Origin: Spirochaetota bacterium
GTDB taxonomy: Bacteria; Spirochaetota; Brachyspiria; Brachyspirales; JACRPF01
Assembly (NCBI GenBank): GCA_016214035.1
Contig: JACRPF010000005.1
Location: 496,001-560,000 of the forward strand
Length of the DNA: 64,000 nucleotides
Direction of reading: 5' to 3'
Each line of letters opens with the position of its first letter. Position 1 is the first letter of the stretch. Below, in pieces: positions 7,570 through 18,149 of this stretch. The position numbers were made by a program, and so were the translations under genes. A model generated the notes under the pieces. It had not been told where the DNA came from, made no database searches, and saw nothing but the letters and a program-made list of their open reading frames with translations.

Positions 7570-10500
7570 ATGAAGATTCCGCGTTTTGTTCCATATATCA
7601 TATCTTTTGCGATCTATCTTTCAGGATTCATCTGTTCATCGGTTCTGCAGGGATCGGTGCCCGATGCGTTCTATCGCATGGTGCTTTCGCTTGCATTCGC
7701 TTTCGCGGAAACGATATCCGTGATATTTTATCTCCGTATTGCACTCACCCGTTTCGGCGGTTCGCGGGCATTCCTCCGCGGGTTCTATCTGTTTACCGGT
7801 TTGAACGCAGTCGCGCTGCTTGTTTCATCATTCACCGGGAATGCAGCCGTTTTTTTTATCATGCTTGCTGCTGCCTATGCTGCCGGAACCGTCATCTTCT
7901 TTGTGCGTCGTGTTGAAGGGAACGCTGCCAGACTGCGAATACCGTTTCTTGTGGTCATCATCACCGCTGCGGCGTTCTATATCGCCGCGTTCGTACTGGC
8001 GATTACGCTTCTGGAGGCCGAGGTCAGTCAGGCTGCCGGTTATGCAGTTGCGGCGGTCATCGCCGCGCTCGTGTTTACAGGCATCACCGCGCTTGTACGT
8101 CGTGCCGTGACAAAGTCATGGGGGCATATACATTATACATTCACGATATACGCCGCGGCAGCCGGCCTTTTCAATCTCGTCGGCGCATCGGCGAATGTCG
8201 CGTTCATGCCGACAAACCTGTATCAGACGGTCATGTTCTGCATCATTATGTTCGCCGCGTTTATCTTCACGCTGACACATGAGCTGCTTGTTGAATTTAC
8301 CGGTATTGCCGGAGCGGGGAAACAGCGCGCCGTACGGGCGACCAAAGAGCGTGCGGCGGGGATATCGGTTACGCTCGGGCCGAAGCTGACGGCGCTGAAA
8401 GCATCGCTCGCTGATGCGGCAGAGCTCATACGGGCGGCCGCGGACGATTTTTCTAAAAACTATGCGAAACGCTTTTTTGCGGCAATCGGTATTGCGGCAG
8501 CCGCAGCGCTGGTAATCGCCGGCGTATTTTTCATCCTGAATCTCGTCGGCGTGCACGTGGTGAGGTATACGCCGAAAGGCGAGATACAGTCGCTCCGGAC
8601 GGCGATCACCGCGGTTTTCAGTGACCCGATACAGCCGCGGGCTGCCGATATCGACAAACATATTTCCGGCCCATCGGAATATTCCAATGTGCGTCCGGTG
8701 AGCGATGTGGTGTTCATTAAACCGGGGGTTCAGTATTTCCGTATATCGCCGCCGGTAAAAGGCTCATATCGTATCGAAGGCGGCAGGCAGTTATATTTTA
8801 CACCGGACGAAGACCTTAAGCCGTCGATGAAATATACGGTGCAGGTGGATACCCGATGGCTTTCATCGGAAAAGAAGGTGGTCTTCGGCAAACGTTTTTC
8901 ATTCAATACGGAATATTTCAAGGTCACGGGTGCAAATATATTCTACACGCTTGATATGGTCAGGGACGTTGAGAAAGAAGCCGTTGTCGAAGTGAATTTC
9001 AATTATCCGGTCTCGCTTGAACAGCTCCGGAAATACGCAGCACTCCGCATCGACGGCGACGTGATGGACGCGACCGTGGAACCGTCCGCGATACCGACAC
9101 GATTTTATGTGCGTTCAACGAAAGTGGCGCGCAAGGATAAAACGGCGTCGGTGACGTTCACGGTGAAGAAGGATCTTTCTTGTATCGGCGGCGGAAGCGG
9201 ATTACGGAATGATTTTTCCGTGAGCACGATACTGCAGGAAAAACGCAAACTCGCCGTCAATGAAGTAAAGACATATCCGGTTGTCGGCACCACCTATGTC
9301 GCCGTCCGGTTCAACATGCCGGTGAGCGCACAGGCGGCCTCCGCCGGCATACGTGTGACGGATGAGAAAAAAGACGCGGTACCGTTCACGGTTGACGCCG
9401 AATACTGCTATGCGGTGCTCAGGGCTGATTTTAAACCGAATGCGAAATACACGGTAACCGTGATGAAAGGGCTCCGTTCGCGCTCGGGAGAGACGCTTGA
9501 GGAGAAGCGCGAGACAACGCTTTCCATCGCCGACATGCCCCCGGCGGTGCGGTTCACGTCGCCGGGCAAGGTGCTCCCGCTGCGCGGGAATCTCGATATC
9601 GAGTTCTACACGCTCAATCTCGACCGGTGTGCGGTGAAAATCGACAAGGTGTTCAGGAATAACGTCGTTCATTTCATACGGAACTACGAAAGCTCGGAAT
9701 ATACGAAGTCGCTGCTCTACAAAACCGTGGACGTTACCGACGGAAAACTGAACGACCGCGTGCCGGGTTTCATCAATCTCAGAAAATTCCACGCCATGGA
9801 TTACAAGGGGCTCTACAAGATACGCATCTCGGACCCGAAGCGTCACAGCAATTACGACGACCGGTATATTCTTATCAGCGATCTGGGTATTATCGCGAAA
9901 CAATCGGGCGATGATCTTATCGTCAGGGTGTATTCGATTATGGACCTGAAACCGCTGGCGAACATCGCCGTGAAGCTCATGAGTTATGAAAATCAGGAGA
10001 TGCGCGTGCTCAGAACATCTGCCGACGGCGAGGCGCTCATACGCGACTACAAGGTGAATGAACACAATTTCATCCCCTTTCTTGTGACAGCCGAGAACGG
10101 CGATGATTTTTCATTCGTCGATCTTTCGCGTCAGGAGATCAATCAGTCGCGTTTCAACACCGGCGGTGAAGGTTACGATGAACGCGCTGGCGGTACTGTG
10201 TCGGCGCTTCGCGGCATGAAGGCGTTTCTCACACCGGAGCGCGGCGTGTACAGGCCCGGCGAGGATGTGTTCATCACCGCCGTGGTGCGCAATGCCGATC
10301 AGTCGCTGCCGCCTCCGTTGCCCGTACAGCTTCAGTTTGACGACCCGACAGGTGAGCGTTTCAATGTTACACGGATGAAACTAACGGCTAACGGTATGCT
10401 GGTGTTCAAGGTGAACGTCCCCGGTTACGCGAAGACGGGCGAGTATGCGGCAACGCTGCGTGTCGGAGACGGTATCGTCATCGGAAAGACATCGGTGAAA

Positions 10501-13500
10501 ATTGAGGATTTCATCCCGGATAAAATAAAAGTGCGTATCACGGCGCCGGAAAAACGGCCGCTCCCGGGAGAACCCGTGACGTTCACGGTGAAGGCCAATC
10601 AGCTTTTCGGACCGCCGGCATCGGGACGACGCGTGGTCACCGAAGTCCGCTTCGATGCGCGCGAATTCTCGCTCAGCGCATTCAAGGACTATTCTTTTTC
10701 CGACAACAGCAGGAATTATGGCGGAGAGACATTCCGTCTCGGTGATGAAAAACTGGACGAGAACGGCGAGCGGTCATACTCGGTGGAAGTTCCCTCCACC
10801 GCACTGCCGCCGTCGGCACTCAACGCGAAGATATATACGCTCGTATACGATGAGGGCGGCAGGCCTGTGGGCGAGATGAAAAGCGTTCCCGTAGACCGCT
10901 ATTCGCTGTACTACGGTGTGGCGGCGGCAAAAAAAGATGTACATCTGAAAGGCGTACCCATCGGCGTCTCGTATATCGCCGTAACGCCGGCGGGGACAAA
11001 GACGAACGCTTCTGATGTTTCCATTGTCGTCAAGCGGCGGATTTATTATACGATATTCAAGCGATACGGCATAACCCGTGAAGGCTATGAAAGCGAAAGT
11101 TTTGAGGAAGTCGTCTTCAATACGACGGTCACTATTAACGGCGAGGGAAGTTTTTCGTTTGTGCCGAAAGACGCGGGTACGTACACCGTTATCGTCGGAA
11201 ACGACAGCGCCATGCGCACAAGCACGGATGTCTATGTGCAGGGCGACGGCGTGGAAACACTCGATATGGGACGATCGCACGATATCGTCATCGAATTCAA
11301 CAAGGAAAAATATGCGCCCGGTGAAACGGCAGCGGTTACCGTGAAGTCTCCGATACCGGGACGTCTCTTCTTCTCCGTGGAGCGTGAAAAAGTTCTGTTC
11401 TCGCGTTCGGTGATGCTCACTGACAACAAGGCGACGGTTGAATTCCCTGTCGCGGCAGACTATACGCCGAATGTCTATGTGCATGCATTCGTTGTGCGCA
11501 CGCCGGATGAGGACAAAAAAGACCTGCCGATGACATCGCTCGGTATACGCAGCCTCGATATCGCGCCGGGCGATAAGCGCATGGTGATCGCGCTTGACGC
11601 TCCGAAGGCGGTGCGTTCACGTGACGGTGTTACGGTGAACCTGAAGCTGCCGGCGGGCGGACCGTCAGGCGGCGTGGTGCTCACGGCCGTCGACGAGGGG
11701 ATTCTTCAGATAACGCAGTTTGAAACGCCGAAACCTTTCGATTTCTTCTATGCAAAACGAAGACTGGAAACCCGTCTCTTTACGCTGTTCGATGCGGTGC
11801 TTCCCAATGTGCGGGCTACCGTGTCCGCGATCGGCGGCGGGGACATGGATAATATGTTCGGCGGCGAGAAATCGCGCCGGCACGTCAATCCGGTAGCCGG
11901 GAAACGGGTGCGGTCGGTGGCGCTCTGCTCGGGCGTGCTCATCCCCGACGCGCAGGGAAATGTGTCGTACCGGTTCACACTGCCGGATTTTAACGGTGAA
12001 CTCCGCGTTATGGCAATTGCCGCGGATCGCGACCGCTACGGTTCCCGTGCGGCTGCGGTGACGGTAGCGGACCCCATCATCGCCACGGCGTCGCTGCCGC
12101 GTGTGCTTGCGCCGCGCGACACCTTCGAGGTGCCGGTGTATGTATATAACAAGACCGGTAATCCGGGAACATTCCGCGTGTCGCTGTCGGCGGCGGGCCC
12201 GATGAAAGTGAAAAGCGCGCCGTCACAGACCGTTGAACTCGGCAATGAGAGCGAAAAGCGCGTTGTCTTTTTCTGCGACGCGCTCGAAGACGCGGGACTG
12301 TCCGAGTTTACCGTCACGGCCGAAGGCAACGGCGAACAGATACGCACGAAGACCGAAGTCCCCGTGCGGCCTGCGGTGATGATGACAACGCTGAGCAAAG
12401 AAGGAAAGATAGAATCCGGCAAAAGCGTTTCCATCGATGTCCCCGGCGGGTTCATTCCGTACGGACAGCGGGTGCGCTTTTCCGTTTCACATCAGACGCT
12501 CACGAAATATCTGCGTTCACTTGACTATCTCGTGCGCTATCCGTACGGCTGCGCCGAGCAGGTGAGCTCCGCGGTGTTCGGTCTTATGTATTACCGTGAG
12601 CTTCTGCCGCTCGCGGGACTACTCGGTGAACGCGCAGGCCAGGCTGACTACTATATCGAAGAAGGGATACGGAAACTGGAAGGGCAACAGCTTTCCGACG
12701 GCAGTTTCACCTATTGGACCGGCGGAAATAACGGCGACGCGGCACTGTCGCGCTATGTGGCGCATTGTCTCATCGAGGCGTCAAGGCTCGGGCATGAGGT
12801 GAGTCCCGAGGTCATCGCGAAAATAAAAAAGATGACCGCTTCGAAATCGATAAAGCGCGGACGGCTTGACCGCAGCGAACAGCATTCCTGGGAGGAGATG
12901 AACACCTATAATCTGTATCTCCGCGCGCTTCTGGGCGAACCCGACCGCGAGATGATGCAGCACCTTAAGGAACGCAAACTCAAGGATATGCAGTACGTGG
13001 ACCGCTGTCTCCTTGCCATGGCTTTTGCCGCGTCCGGTGACAGCGCTAACGGGAACGCGGTGCTTCCCGATTCGTTTACGCTCAAGTATTTCCCGCGTGC
13101 TCTCGGCGGCGATTACGATTCGCCGGTAAAACGCCAGGCGATATATCTCCGGGCGCTTGCCGAAGTATCGAGCAACGACGCGCGCATCAAGCCGCTCGTC
13201 AAAGAACTGGAATCGCGCATGGTGAACGGTCATTTCGGTTCCACGCACGAGAATGCACTTGCGCTTACCGCATTGGCGCGCGCGTACGGCAGCGAGGCAG
13301 CGGTGCCCGTCAGCGCCGACCTCATCGTGAACGGCAGAGTATACGGTAGCGCGTTCAGCGGAGCGGCGCTTGAAGACAATACGCTTTCAGGAAAAACCGT
13401 AACGCTCCTCAATAAAGGGAAAGTACCGCTCTACTATTCGCTCATCGCGGAAGGTACGCAGCAGGCGAAGACCGGCGGTGCAGTGGAGAAAGGCATCAAG

Positions 13501-13920
13501 GTTGAGCGTGAGTACTTTACTGAAGACGGCAAAAAGCTCAATCTCACGAGCGTGAAACAGGGTTCGCTCATCGTTGCAACGCTTACGCTGAAGACCATGC
13601 GGAACGATATCGACAATGTGGTCATCGTGGATATATTTCCGGCGGGGTTTGAGATGGAAAATCCGCGCATACGTTCACGCGGCAGGCTAGCCTACGACCC
13701 GCCGCACACGTTCACGCCGGTGTATGAGGATATACGCGACGACAGAATGCTGCTCTTTACCGGACGCGTCAACGGCGAGGTGAAATATTCCTACACGATG
13801 CGCGCGGTGAGTGCCGGCGAATTCGTTGTGCCCGATATTTCCGCCGAGGCTATGTATGATCCCGATGTACGTTCCATCTCGGGCGACTCGGGGAAAGTTA
13901 TCATAGTCGGAGTGCGATAG
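7570..13920 (+). CDS. Alpha-2-macroglobulin family protein with polytopic membrane domain
   Basis: 2116 residues. The start at 7570 is fixed by GGAGG 7 nt upstream; the open frame to 7147 has no such site and crosses the promoter. Residues 1-327 hold about nine membrane helices, a first cluster of eight (roughly residues 8-235), a charged linker of about 60 residues, and one more (about 301-327). The rest is periplasmic beta-rich MG/Ig domains, the A2M bait/MG region and the thioester segment YGCAEQ (C1661, E1663, Q1664), followed by the alpha/alpha-toroid TED. Bacterial A2Ms are thought to trap proteases that breach the envelope and normally have only a lipoprotein signal. The gene is 12 bp before pbpC, the classic partnership linking protease trapping with cell-wall repair. 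Confidence 0.9.
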   Translation: MKIPRFVPYIISFAIYLSGFICSSVLQGSVPDAFYRMVLSLAFAFAETISVIFYLRIALTRFGGSRAFLRGFYLFTGLNAVALLVSSFTGNAAVFFIMLAAAYAAGTVIFFVRRVEGNAARLRIPFLVVIITAAAFYIAAFVLAITLLEAEVSQAAGYAVAAVIAALVFTGITALVRRAVTKSWGHIHYTFTIYAAAAGLFNLVGASANVAFMPTNLYQTVMFCIIMFAAFIFTLTHELLVEFTGIAGAGKQRAVRATKERAAGISVTLGPKLTALKASLADAAELIRAAADDFSKNYAKRFFAAIGIAAAAALVIAGVFFILNLVGVHVVRYTPKGEIQSLRTAITAVFSDPIQPRAADIDKHISGPSEYSNVRPVSDVVFIKPGVQYFRISPPVKGSYRIEGGRQLYFTPDEDLKPSMKYTVQVDTRWLSSEKKVVFGKRFSFNTEYFKVTGANIFYTLDMVRDVEKEAVVEVNFNYPVSLEQLRKYAALRIDGDVMDATVEPSAIPTRFYVRSTKVARKDKTASVTFTVKKDLSCIGGGSGLRNDFSVSTILQEKRKLAVNEVKTYPVVGTTYVAVRFNMPVSAQAASAGIRVTDEKKDAVPFTVDAEYCYAVLRADFKPNAKYTVTVMKGLRSRSGETLEEKRETTLSIADMPPAVRFTSPGKVLPLRGNLDIEFYTLNLDRCAVKIDKVFRNNVVHFIRNYESSEYTKSLLYKTVDVTDGKLNDRVPGFINLRKFHAMDYKGLYKIRISDPKRHSNYDDRYILISDLGIIAKQSGDDLIVRVYSIMDLKPLANIAVKLMSYENQEMRVLRTSADGEALIRDYKVNEHNFIPFLVTAENGDDFSFVDLSRQEINQSRFNTGGEGYDERAGGTVSALRGMKAFLTPERGVYRPGEDVFITAVVRNADQSLPPPLPVQLQFDDPTGERFNVTRMKLTANGMLVFKVNVPGYAKTGEYAATLRVGDGIVIGKTSVKIEDFIPDKIKVRITAPEKRPLPGEPVTFTVKANQLFGPPASGRRVVTEVRFDAREFSLSAFKDYSFSDNSRNYGGETFRLGDEKLDENGERSYSVEVPSTALPPSALNAKIYTLVYDEGGRPVGEMKSVPVDRYSLYYGVAAAKKDVHLKGVPIGVSYIAVTPAGTKTNASDVSIVVKRRIYYTIFKRYGITREGYESESFEEVVFNTTVTINGEGSFSFVPKDAGTYTVIVGNDSAMRTSTDVYVQGDGVETLDMGRSHDIVIEFNKEKYAPGETAAVTVKSPIPGRLFFSVEREKVLFSRSVMLTDNKATVEFPVAADYTPNVYVHAFVVRTPDEDKKDLPMTSLGIRSLDIAPGDKRMVIALDAPKAVRSRDGVTVNLKLPAGGPSGGVVLTAVDEGILQITQFETPKPFDFFYAKRRLETRLFTLFDAVLPNVRATVSAIGGGDMDNMFGGEKSRRHVNPVAGKRVRSVALCSGVLIPDAQGNVSYRFTLPDFNGELRVMAIAADRDRYGSRAAAVTVADPIIATASLPRVLAPRDTFEVPVYVYNKTGNPGTFRVSLSAAGPMKVKSAPSQTVELGNESEKRVVFFCDALEDAGLSEFTVTAEGNGEQIRTKTEVPVRPAVMMTTLSKEGKIESGKSVSIDVPGGFIPYGQRVRFSVSHQTLTKYLRSLDYLVRYPYGCAEQVSSAVFGLMYYRELLPLAGLLGERAGQADYYIEEGIRKLEGQQLSDGSFTYWTGGNNGDAALSRYVAHCLIEASRLGHEVSPEVIAKIKKMTASKSIKRGRLDRSEQHSWEEMNTYNLYLRALLGEPDREMMQHLKERKLKDMQYVDRCLLAMAFAASGDSANGNAVLPDSFTLKYFPRALGGDYDSPVKRQAIYLRALAEVSSNDARIKPLVKELESRMVNGHFGSTHENALALTALARAYGSEAAVPVSADLIVNGRVYGSAFSGAALEDNTLSGKTVTLLNKGKVPLYYSLIAEGTQQAKTGGAVEKGIKVEREYFTEDGKKLNLTSVKQGSLIVATLTLKTMRNDIDNVVIVDIFPAGFEMENPRIRSRGRLAYDPPHTFTPVYEDIRDDRMLLFTGRVNGEVKYSYTMRAVSAGEFVVPDISAEAMYDPDVRSISGDSGKVIIVGVR

Positions 13921-13932
13921 ACGACGCGGACT

Positions 13933-16278
13933 ATGCGATTACCTGAACATTATCGGGACATTATCCGTTCGTCGCCGGCGCATCTCAGGCGTTTCGCCGT
14001 GCGGTTCAGTACGGAACTCGTGTCCGTTTCCGCATTCGTCGTACTGGCGATTGCCTGTCTTACACTGGTTCCGCTTCCGCTGGAGCGTATTGAAAATGAT
14101 TTTTCCACGGTGTATACGGACAGGAGCGGTGCGCTCATGCGTATCGCGCTTTCACCGTCGGGAAAATACCGGATTCGAATTGCGGATAAGGATATATCGC
14201 CGTTTCTCAGAAACGGTATTGTCGCGTATGAAGACCGGTGGTTTTATCTTCACCCGGGCGTGAATCCGGTGTCTATTGCGCGTGCTGTCGTACTTAACGT
14301 GAGCGCACGCCGCGTAATTTCCGGCGGATCCACCATAACGATGCAGCTTGCGCGCATGCTTGAACGGCGCCCGCGCACGTTCGGCGCAAAGGTCATCGAA
14401 GCGTTCCGCGCGCTGCAGCTTGAACTCAGGTACAGCAAACGGGAACTCCTCTCGATGTATCTCAACAGCATACCGATGGGCGGTAACATCGAAGGCGCGG
14501 GAGCCGCCGCATATTTCTATTTCGGCAAGAACGCCGGTGAACTGAGCGCGCGTGAGTCCGCGCTCCTCATCGGCATACCGAATTCGCCCAACAGGAATAA
14601 GCCGGATTCGGATGATGATACGGCGCGCGTGGCGCAGAAAGTCGTATCACGAATTCCCGCGGCGCTCGGCATCACGGGAACGAATATGCAGACTGCCGTG
14701 TCGGCCGGCATGCATGCGAATGTGTTCCATGCGCCGTACCTCATCGAATCGGGCCGCCTGTCTGGCGTGTCATTGCTCGCGCGAACGACGATCGATCTGC
14801 CGCTGCAGGGACACTGCGAGGAAACGCTGCGACGTCATGCGGCTGCGAACGAACGCGACGGTATTCATAACGGCGCAATAATTGTCTGCGAGAACCGCAC
14901 CGGGAACGTGCTCGCGTATGCGGGCAATGTGGATTATAACGACAGCGAACACAGCGGCAAAATCAACGCCGCGGCGCTGCCCCGTTCGCCGGGTTCAGTG
15001 TTGAAACCGTTCATCTATGTAAAGGCGGTGAGCGGTTCACTCATCACGCCGAAATCGATGCTTATGGACATACCCCGCTCGTTCGACGAATATTTTCCGC
15101 GCAATTATGACAAGGGTTCGCGCGGTCTCGTGAGCGCCGAGTTCGCGCTCATCAACTCGCTCAACATCCCCGCGGTGCGGCTTGAACAGGAATTGAACGG
15201 AGCGGGACTCCTTGCCGTACTCCGTGACGGCTGTCCGTCAGCCGTTGACGCTGCTGAACGCGCCGGGCTTACGAGAGCGCTCGGTGGATTCGGTATTTCC
15301 CTTGAAGACGCGGTTGCATTGTACGCGGCGCTCGCGCGCGGCGGGCGTTTTGCTCCGCTCAGATATGTTGACGGCGGGCGTCTTGACGGAAAACAGATAA
15401 TGGACGAAGCTTCGTGCTATATCGTAAGCGAGATGCTTTCAGAATATCAGCGCACCGATCTTCCGCACGCGTGGGAATTCTCTCCGCATCTGGCGAAGGC
15501 CGCGTTCAAGACCGGAACGTCGTTCGGACTCCGCGACGCATGGTGCATCGGCTATAATCCCGACTACACCGTGGGCGTATGGCTCGGCAACGTGAACTCG
15601 CGTGACGCGCAGCGGCTTATCGGCGGGACGAAAGCGGCACCGCTTTTCTTCGATATCTTCAACTACATCACCCGCGATTCCGACGCATGGTACAAGCGCC
15701 CCCCGTCGGTAGCCGAACGGAAGGTGTGCGCGGTGAGCGGCATGAAGCCGGGCCGGCAGTGCAGAACTATGACTGATGACCTTTACATACCCGGGATATC
15801 GCCCGAAAGTGAATGTGATGTGCATCGGGTTATCCGCGTGAGAAAAAGCGATGGACGCGAGGTGTGCGCATACTGCATGACGCGGGATGCTGCCGCATAT
15901 GAGGACAGAACCGTACTATGGTATCGGCCCGAGGTTGCCACCTATATGCGTTCGCGCGGACTGTCGATTGCACAGGCGCCTGAGCATAACGATGCATGCG
16001 AACATTATTTTGTGCGCGGCAGACCGGCCATCACCGAGCCTTCAGCCGGCGCCGTGTATGCGATACGCGAAACGCTGCCGCTTGCGGTGCAGAAAATACC
16101 GCTCAAAGCGAACGTCGGCGGTGATGCCGGCACGGTATACTGGTTCATCGGCTCACTGCTCGTGGCGGCGGGGCGGCCCGACGAGCGGTTTTTTCTTACG
16201 CCCAAACGCGGCTCATGGAAGATATCGGTGGTTGACGCGAAAGGACGAAGCGATTCGGTGACGATAAAAATATATTGA
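13933..16278 (+). CDS. pbpC: Penicillin-binding protein 1C
   Basis: 781 residues. One N-terminal membrane helix (about 36-52). GT51 glycosyltransferase domain with catalytic E100 in YEDRWFYLHPG and GGSTITMQLARM. Transpeptidase domain with S355-V-L-K358, S409-L-N411 and K526-T-G-T. A C-terminal BiPBP_C-like beta domain (about residues 690-781) is diagnostic of the 1C class. It polymerises and, at least by motif, crosslinks peptidoglycan in the periplasm; PBP1C proteins are poorly active transpeptidases in known cases. Placed 12 bp after the A2M gene and 17 bp before the glycosidase gene. Confidence 0.95.
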   Translation: MRLPEHYRDIIRSSPAHLRRFAVRFSTELVSVSAFVVLAIACLTLVPLPLERIENDFSTVYTDRSGALMRIALSPSGKYRIRIADKDISPFLRNGIVAYEDRWFYLHPGVNPVSIARAVVLNVSARRVISGGSTITMQLARMLERRPRTFGAKVIEAFRALQLELRYSKRELLSMYLNSIPMGGNIEGAGAAAYFYFGKNAGELSARESALLIGIPNSPNRNKPDSDDDTARVAQKVVSRIPAALGITGTNMQTAVSAGMHANVFHAPYLIESGRLSGVSLLARTTIDLPLQGHCEETLRRHAAANERDGIHNGAIIVCENRTGNVLAYAGNVDYNDSEHSGKINAAALPRSPGSVLKPFIYVKAVSGSLITPKSMLMDIPRSFDEYFPRNYDKGSRGLVSAEFALINSLNIPAVRLEQELNGAGLLAVLRDGCPSAVDAAERAGLTRALGGFGISLEDAVALYAALARGGRFAPLRYVDGGRLDGKQIMDEASCYIVSEMLSEYQRTDLPHAWEFSPHLAKAAFKTGTSFGLRDAWCIGYNPDYTVGVWLGNVNSRDAQRLIGGTKAAPLFFDIFNYITRDSDAWYKRPPSVAERKVCAVSGMKPGRQCRTMTDDLYIPGISPESECDVHRVIRVRKSDGREVCAYCMTRDAAAYEDRTVLWYRPEVATYMRSRGLSIAQAPEHNDACEHYFVRGRPAITEPSAGAVYAIRETLPLAVQKIPLKANVGGDAGTVYWFIGSLLVAAGRPDERFFLTPKRGSWKISVVDAKGRSDSVTIKIY

Positions 16279-16294
16279 TGCTTCCGGAGAGAGT

Positions 16295-18097
16295 ATGAAA
16301 CGATTCATGTTTGTCATGCTGTGCTGTTCGGTAATGCTGTCCGCGGGTAATATCGTACGCAATGGTGATTTTTCATCCGGACTTGCCGGCTGGAGCACGT
16401 ATGGTTCATCCGCGCGCGATGTGTTTACCGCGGCGAACGATGACGGGACACCGGTGCTCCGCTATGCGAAAACGGCAAAACAAAAATCCGACAACTATCA
16501 TATCGACCAGACGATAACGACATCGCCGGAAACGGTGTATCGTCTGACGCTGCGATGGCGGAGCAGATTATTGTCGCCGGTCATCGCTGTTTCAACGACG
16601 AACTGGCAGCAGGTGAAAATCGCCGTACTGCCTCCGTCGGCTTCATGGAGCGGGCAGTCGATTACATTCTACAGCGGCAGGGAGACCGAGCTCAAACTTC
16701 AGCTTTTCGCGGGCGCGCAGGGAAAGTTACGCGAGGCATTCGACGGTGAATCGATGTTTACGGCGATACGCTGCGAAGCGACGGGTTCCGGACAGGCGAG
16801 CATTATACTTGACGCTGCCGCGGGAACGTATGACATTCCGGCGGCATTCACCGGTGTGAATACACTGTTCTGGCTCGAAACGCCCGAGGACCTTGCCGAC
16901 GGGACGATACCCTCGCTCCTTGCCGACGCGCATTTCGGCATACTGCGCTATCCCGCGGGCACCGCCGGCCAGAACTATGACTGGAAAAAGAACACGGTGG
17001 TCAACGTGAAAAAATATCCCGGTCCCGCAAAGAGCGGCGAGACATATCTCGACACCGGCGGATTCATCGCGCTTGCGAAACGCGTGAACGCAGCGCCTTT
17101 CATCGTGCTCGATCTCGCGTCGCTATTCCATTTCACCGATAATCCTTCCGAAGCCGACTACGAGGCGATGTATGCACGGGGCGCCGAATGGGCGTCGCTT
17201 TTCAAGCAGGCGGGTGTGCGCGTGGCGTGTTACGAGCTCGGCAATGAGCATTACCTTCCTGAAAAACATAATCCCTACGTGAAGATGACGGCACAACAGT
17301 ACGCGTCAACAGCACAACGCATGATGGCATCGATTCGCTCGGCAGATCCCGATGCGGTGTTCGGTGCGGTGGGGCCGGAGCGGTTTGCAACGGTGGGCGG
17401 GTTTGATCGCGAGAAAAGCATCAGCGATCCGTGGTGGCCCACGGTGCTTTCGGTAATCGGCAAGGACATCGGTGCGATAATACTTCACCATTACTGGGGC
17501 GGTCAGGAATATTATGCAGCATCGTTTGATTACGGAAATGAGGTAAATGAATTCCGCACCGCACTCGATGCGTGGCAGCGGAAGAACGGAGGTGCGCGCA
17601 CACTGAAGATAGGCTATACCGAATGGGGCGGCAAGGATTATCCCGACGCCGCGGCGTATGCACTCTTTATCCACGAATCACTTTCGAGTTTTGCGGCGCA
17701 TCGTGTAGACTTCGCTATATCATGGCCGCTCAGGCGGTTCAAAACGGAATGGGAGAACAGTCTCATTCTCGACGGCAAGTCTGCGCGTCCCGCCTATGGC
17801 GTTTTCGCGGCGTGGGGAAATGCGATGAGCGGCGGTACATTCATTCCGTTTTCGCCCGAATCGATGCTGCCGCCGTATCTGTTCGGCGCCGCATCGCGGA
17901 AGGACGGTTCAATGAACGTGATGATCGGCAGCAAATCGTCGAAGGATACACCCGTAACGATATCGGTGCGCGGCACCTATGCGCGGTCTGTGTACCGGGT
18001 CATCGGCGGCGGTCAGCCGGTGACGAATGAATTCAGGAGTGATATGACGGTTACCGTGCCCGCGCGTTCCATCATATCGGTGCAGGGCATACAATGA
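16295..18097 (+). CDS. Secreted clan-A glycoside hydrolase (arabinofuranosidase-like)
   Basis: 600 residues. Signal peptide MKRFMFVMLCCSVMLSAG, then a CBM4/22-like jelly roll (NIVRNGDFSSGLAGWS, about 20-165), then a TIM-barrel resembling GH51/GH39/GH79 enzymes (residues about 185-500) and a C-terminal beta domain. The likely acid/base is E318 in YELGNEHY and the nucleophile E443 in YTEWGG, the two-glutamate arrangement of clan GH-A. Substrate is not deducible; alpha-L-arabinofuranosidase is the nearest resemblance. GGAGAG before 16295 supports the start. It is third in the A2M/pbpC transcription unit, an unusual third partner. Confidence 0.7.
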   Translation: MKRFMFVMLCCSVMLSAGNIVRNGDFSSGLAGWSTYGSSARDVFTAANDDGTPVLRYAKTAKQKSDNYHIDQTITTSPETVYRLTLRWRSRLLSPVIAVSTTNWQQVKIAVLPPSASWSGQSITFYSGRETELKLQLFAGAQGKLREAFDGESMFTAIRCEATGSGQASIILDAAAGTYDIPAAFTGVNTLFWLETPEDLADGTIPSLLADAHFGILRYPAGTAGQNYDWKKNTVVNVKKYPGPAKSGETYLDTGGFIALAKRVNAAPFIVLDLASLFHFTDNPSEADYEAMYARGAEWASLFKQAGVRVACYELGNEHYLPEKHNPYVKMTAQQYASTAQRMMASIRSADPDAVFGAVGPERFATVGGFDREKSISDPWWPTVLSVIGKDIGAIILHHYWGGQEYYAASFDYGNEVNEFRTALDAWQRKNGGARTLKIGYTEWGGKDYPDAAAYALFIHESLSSFAAHRVDFAISWPLRRFKTEWENSLILDGKSARPAYGVFAAWGNAMSGGTFIPFSPESMLPPYLFGAASRKDGSMNVMIGSKSSKDTPVTISVRGTYARSVYRVIGGGQPVTNEFRSDMTVTVPARSIISVQGIQ

Positions 18098-18149
18098 CCG
18101 CCGGTAAAACACCGCGGGTATCAATCCTGTCGGGGAAAGTATCGCCGTG

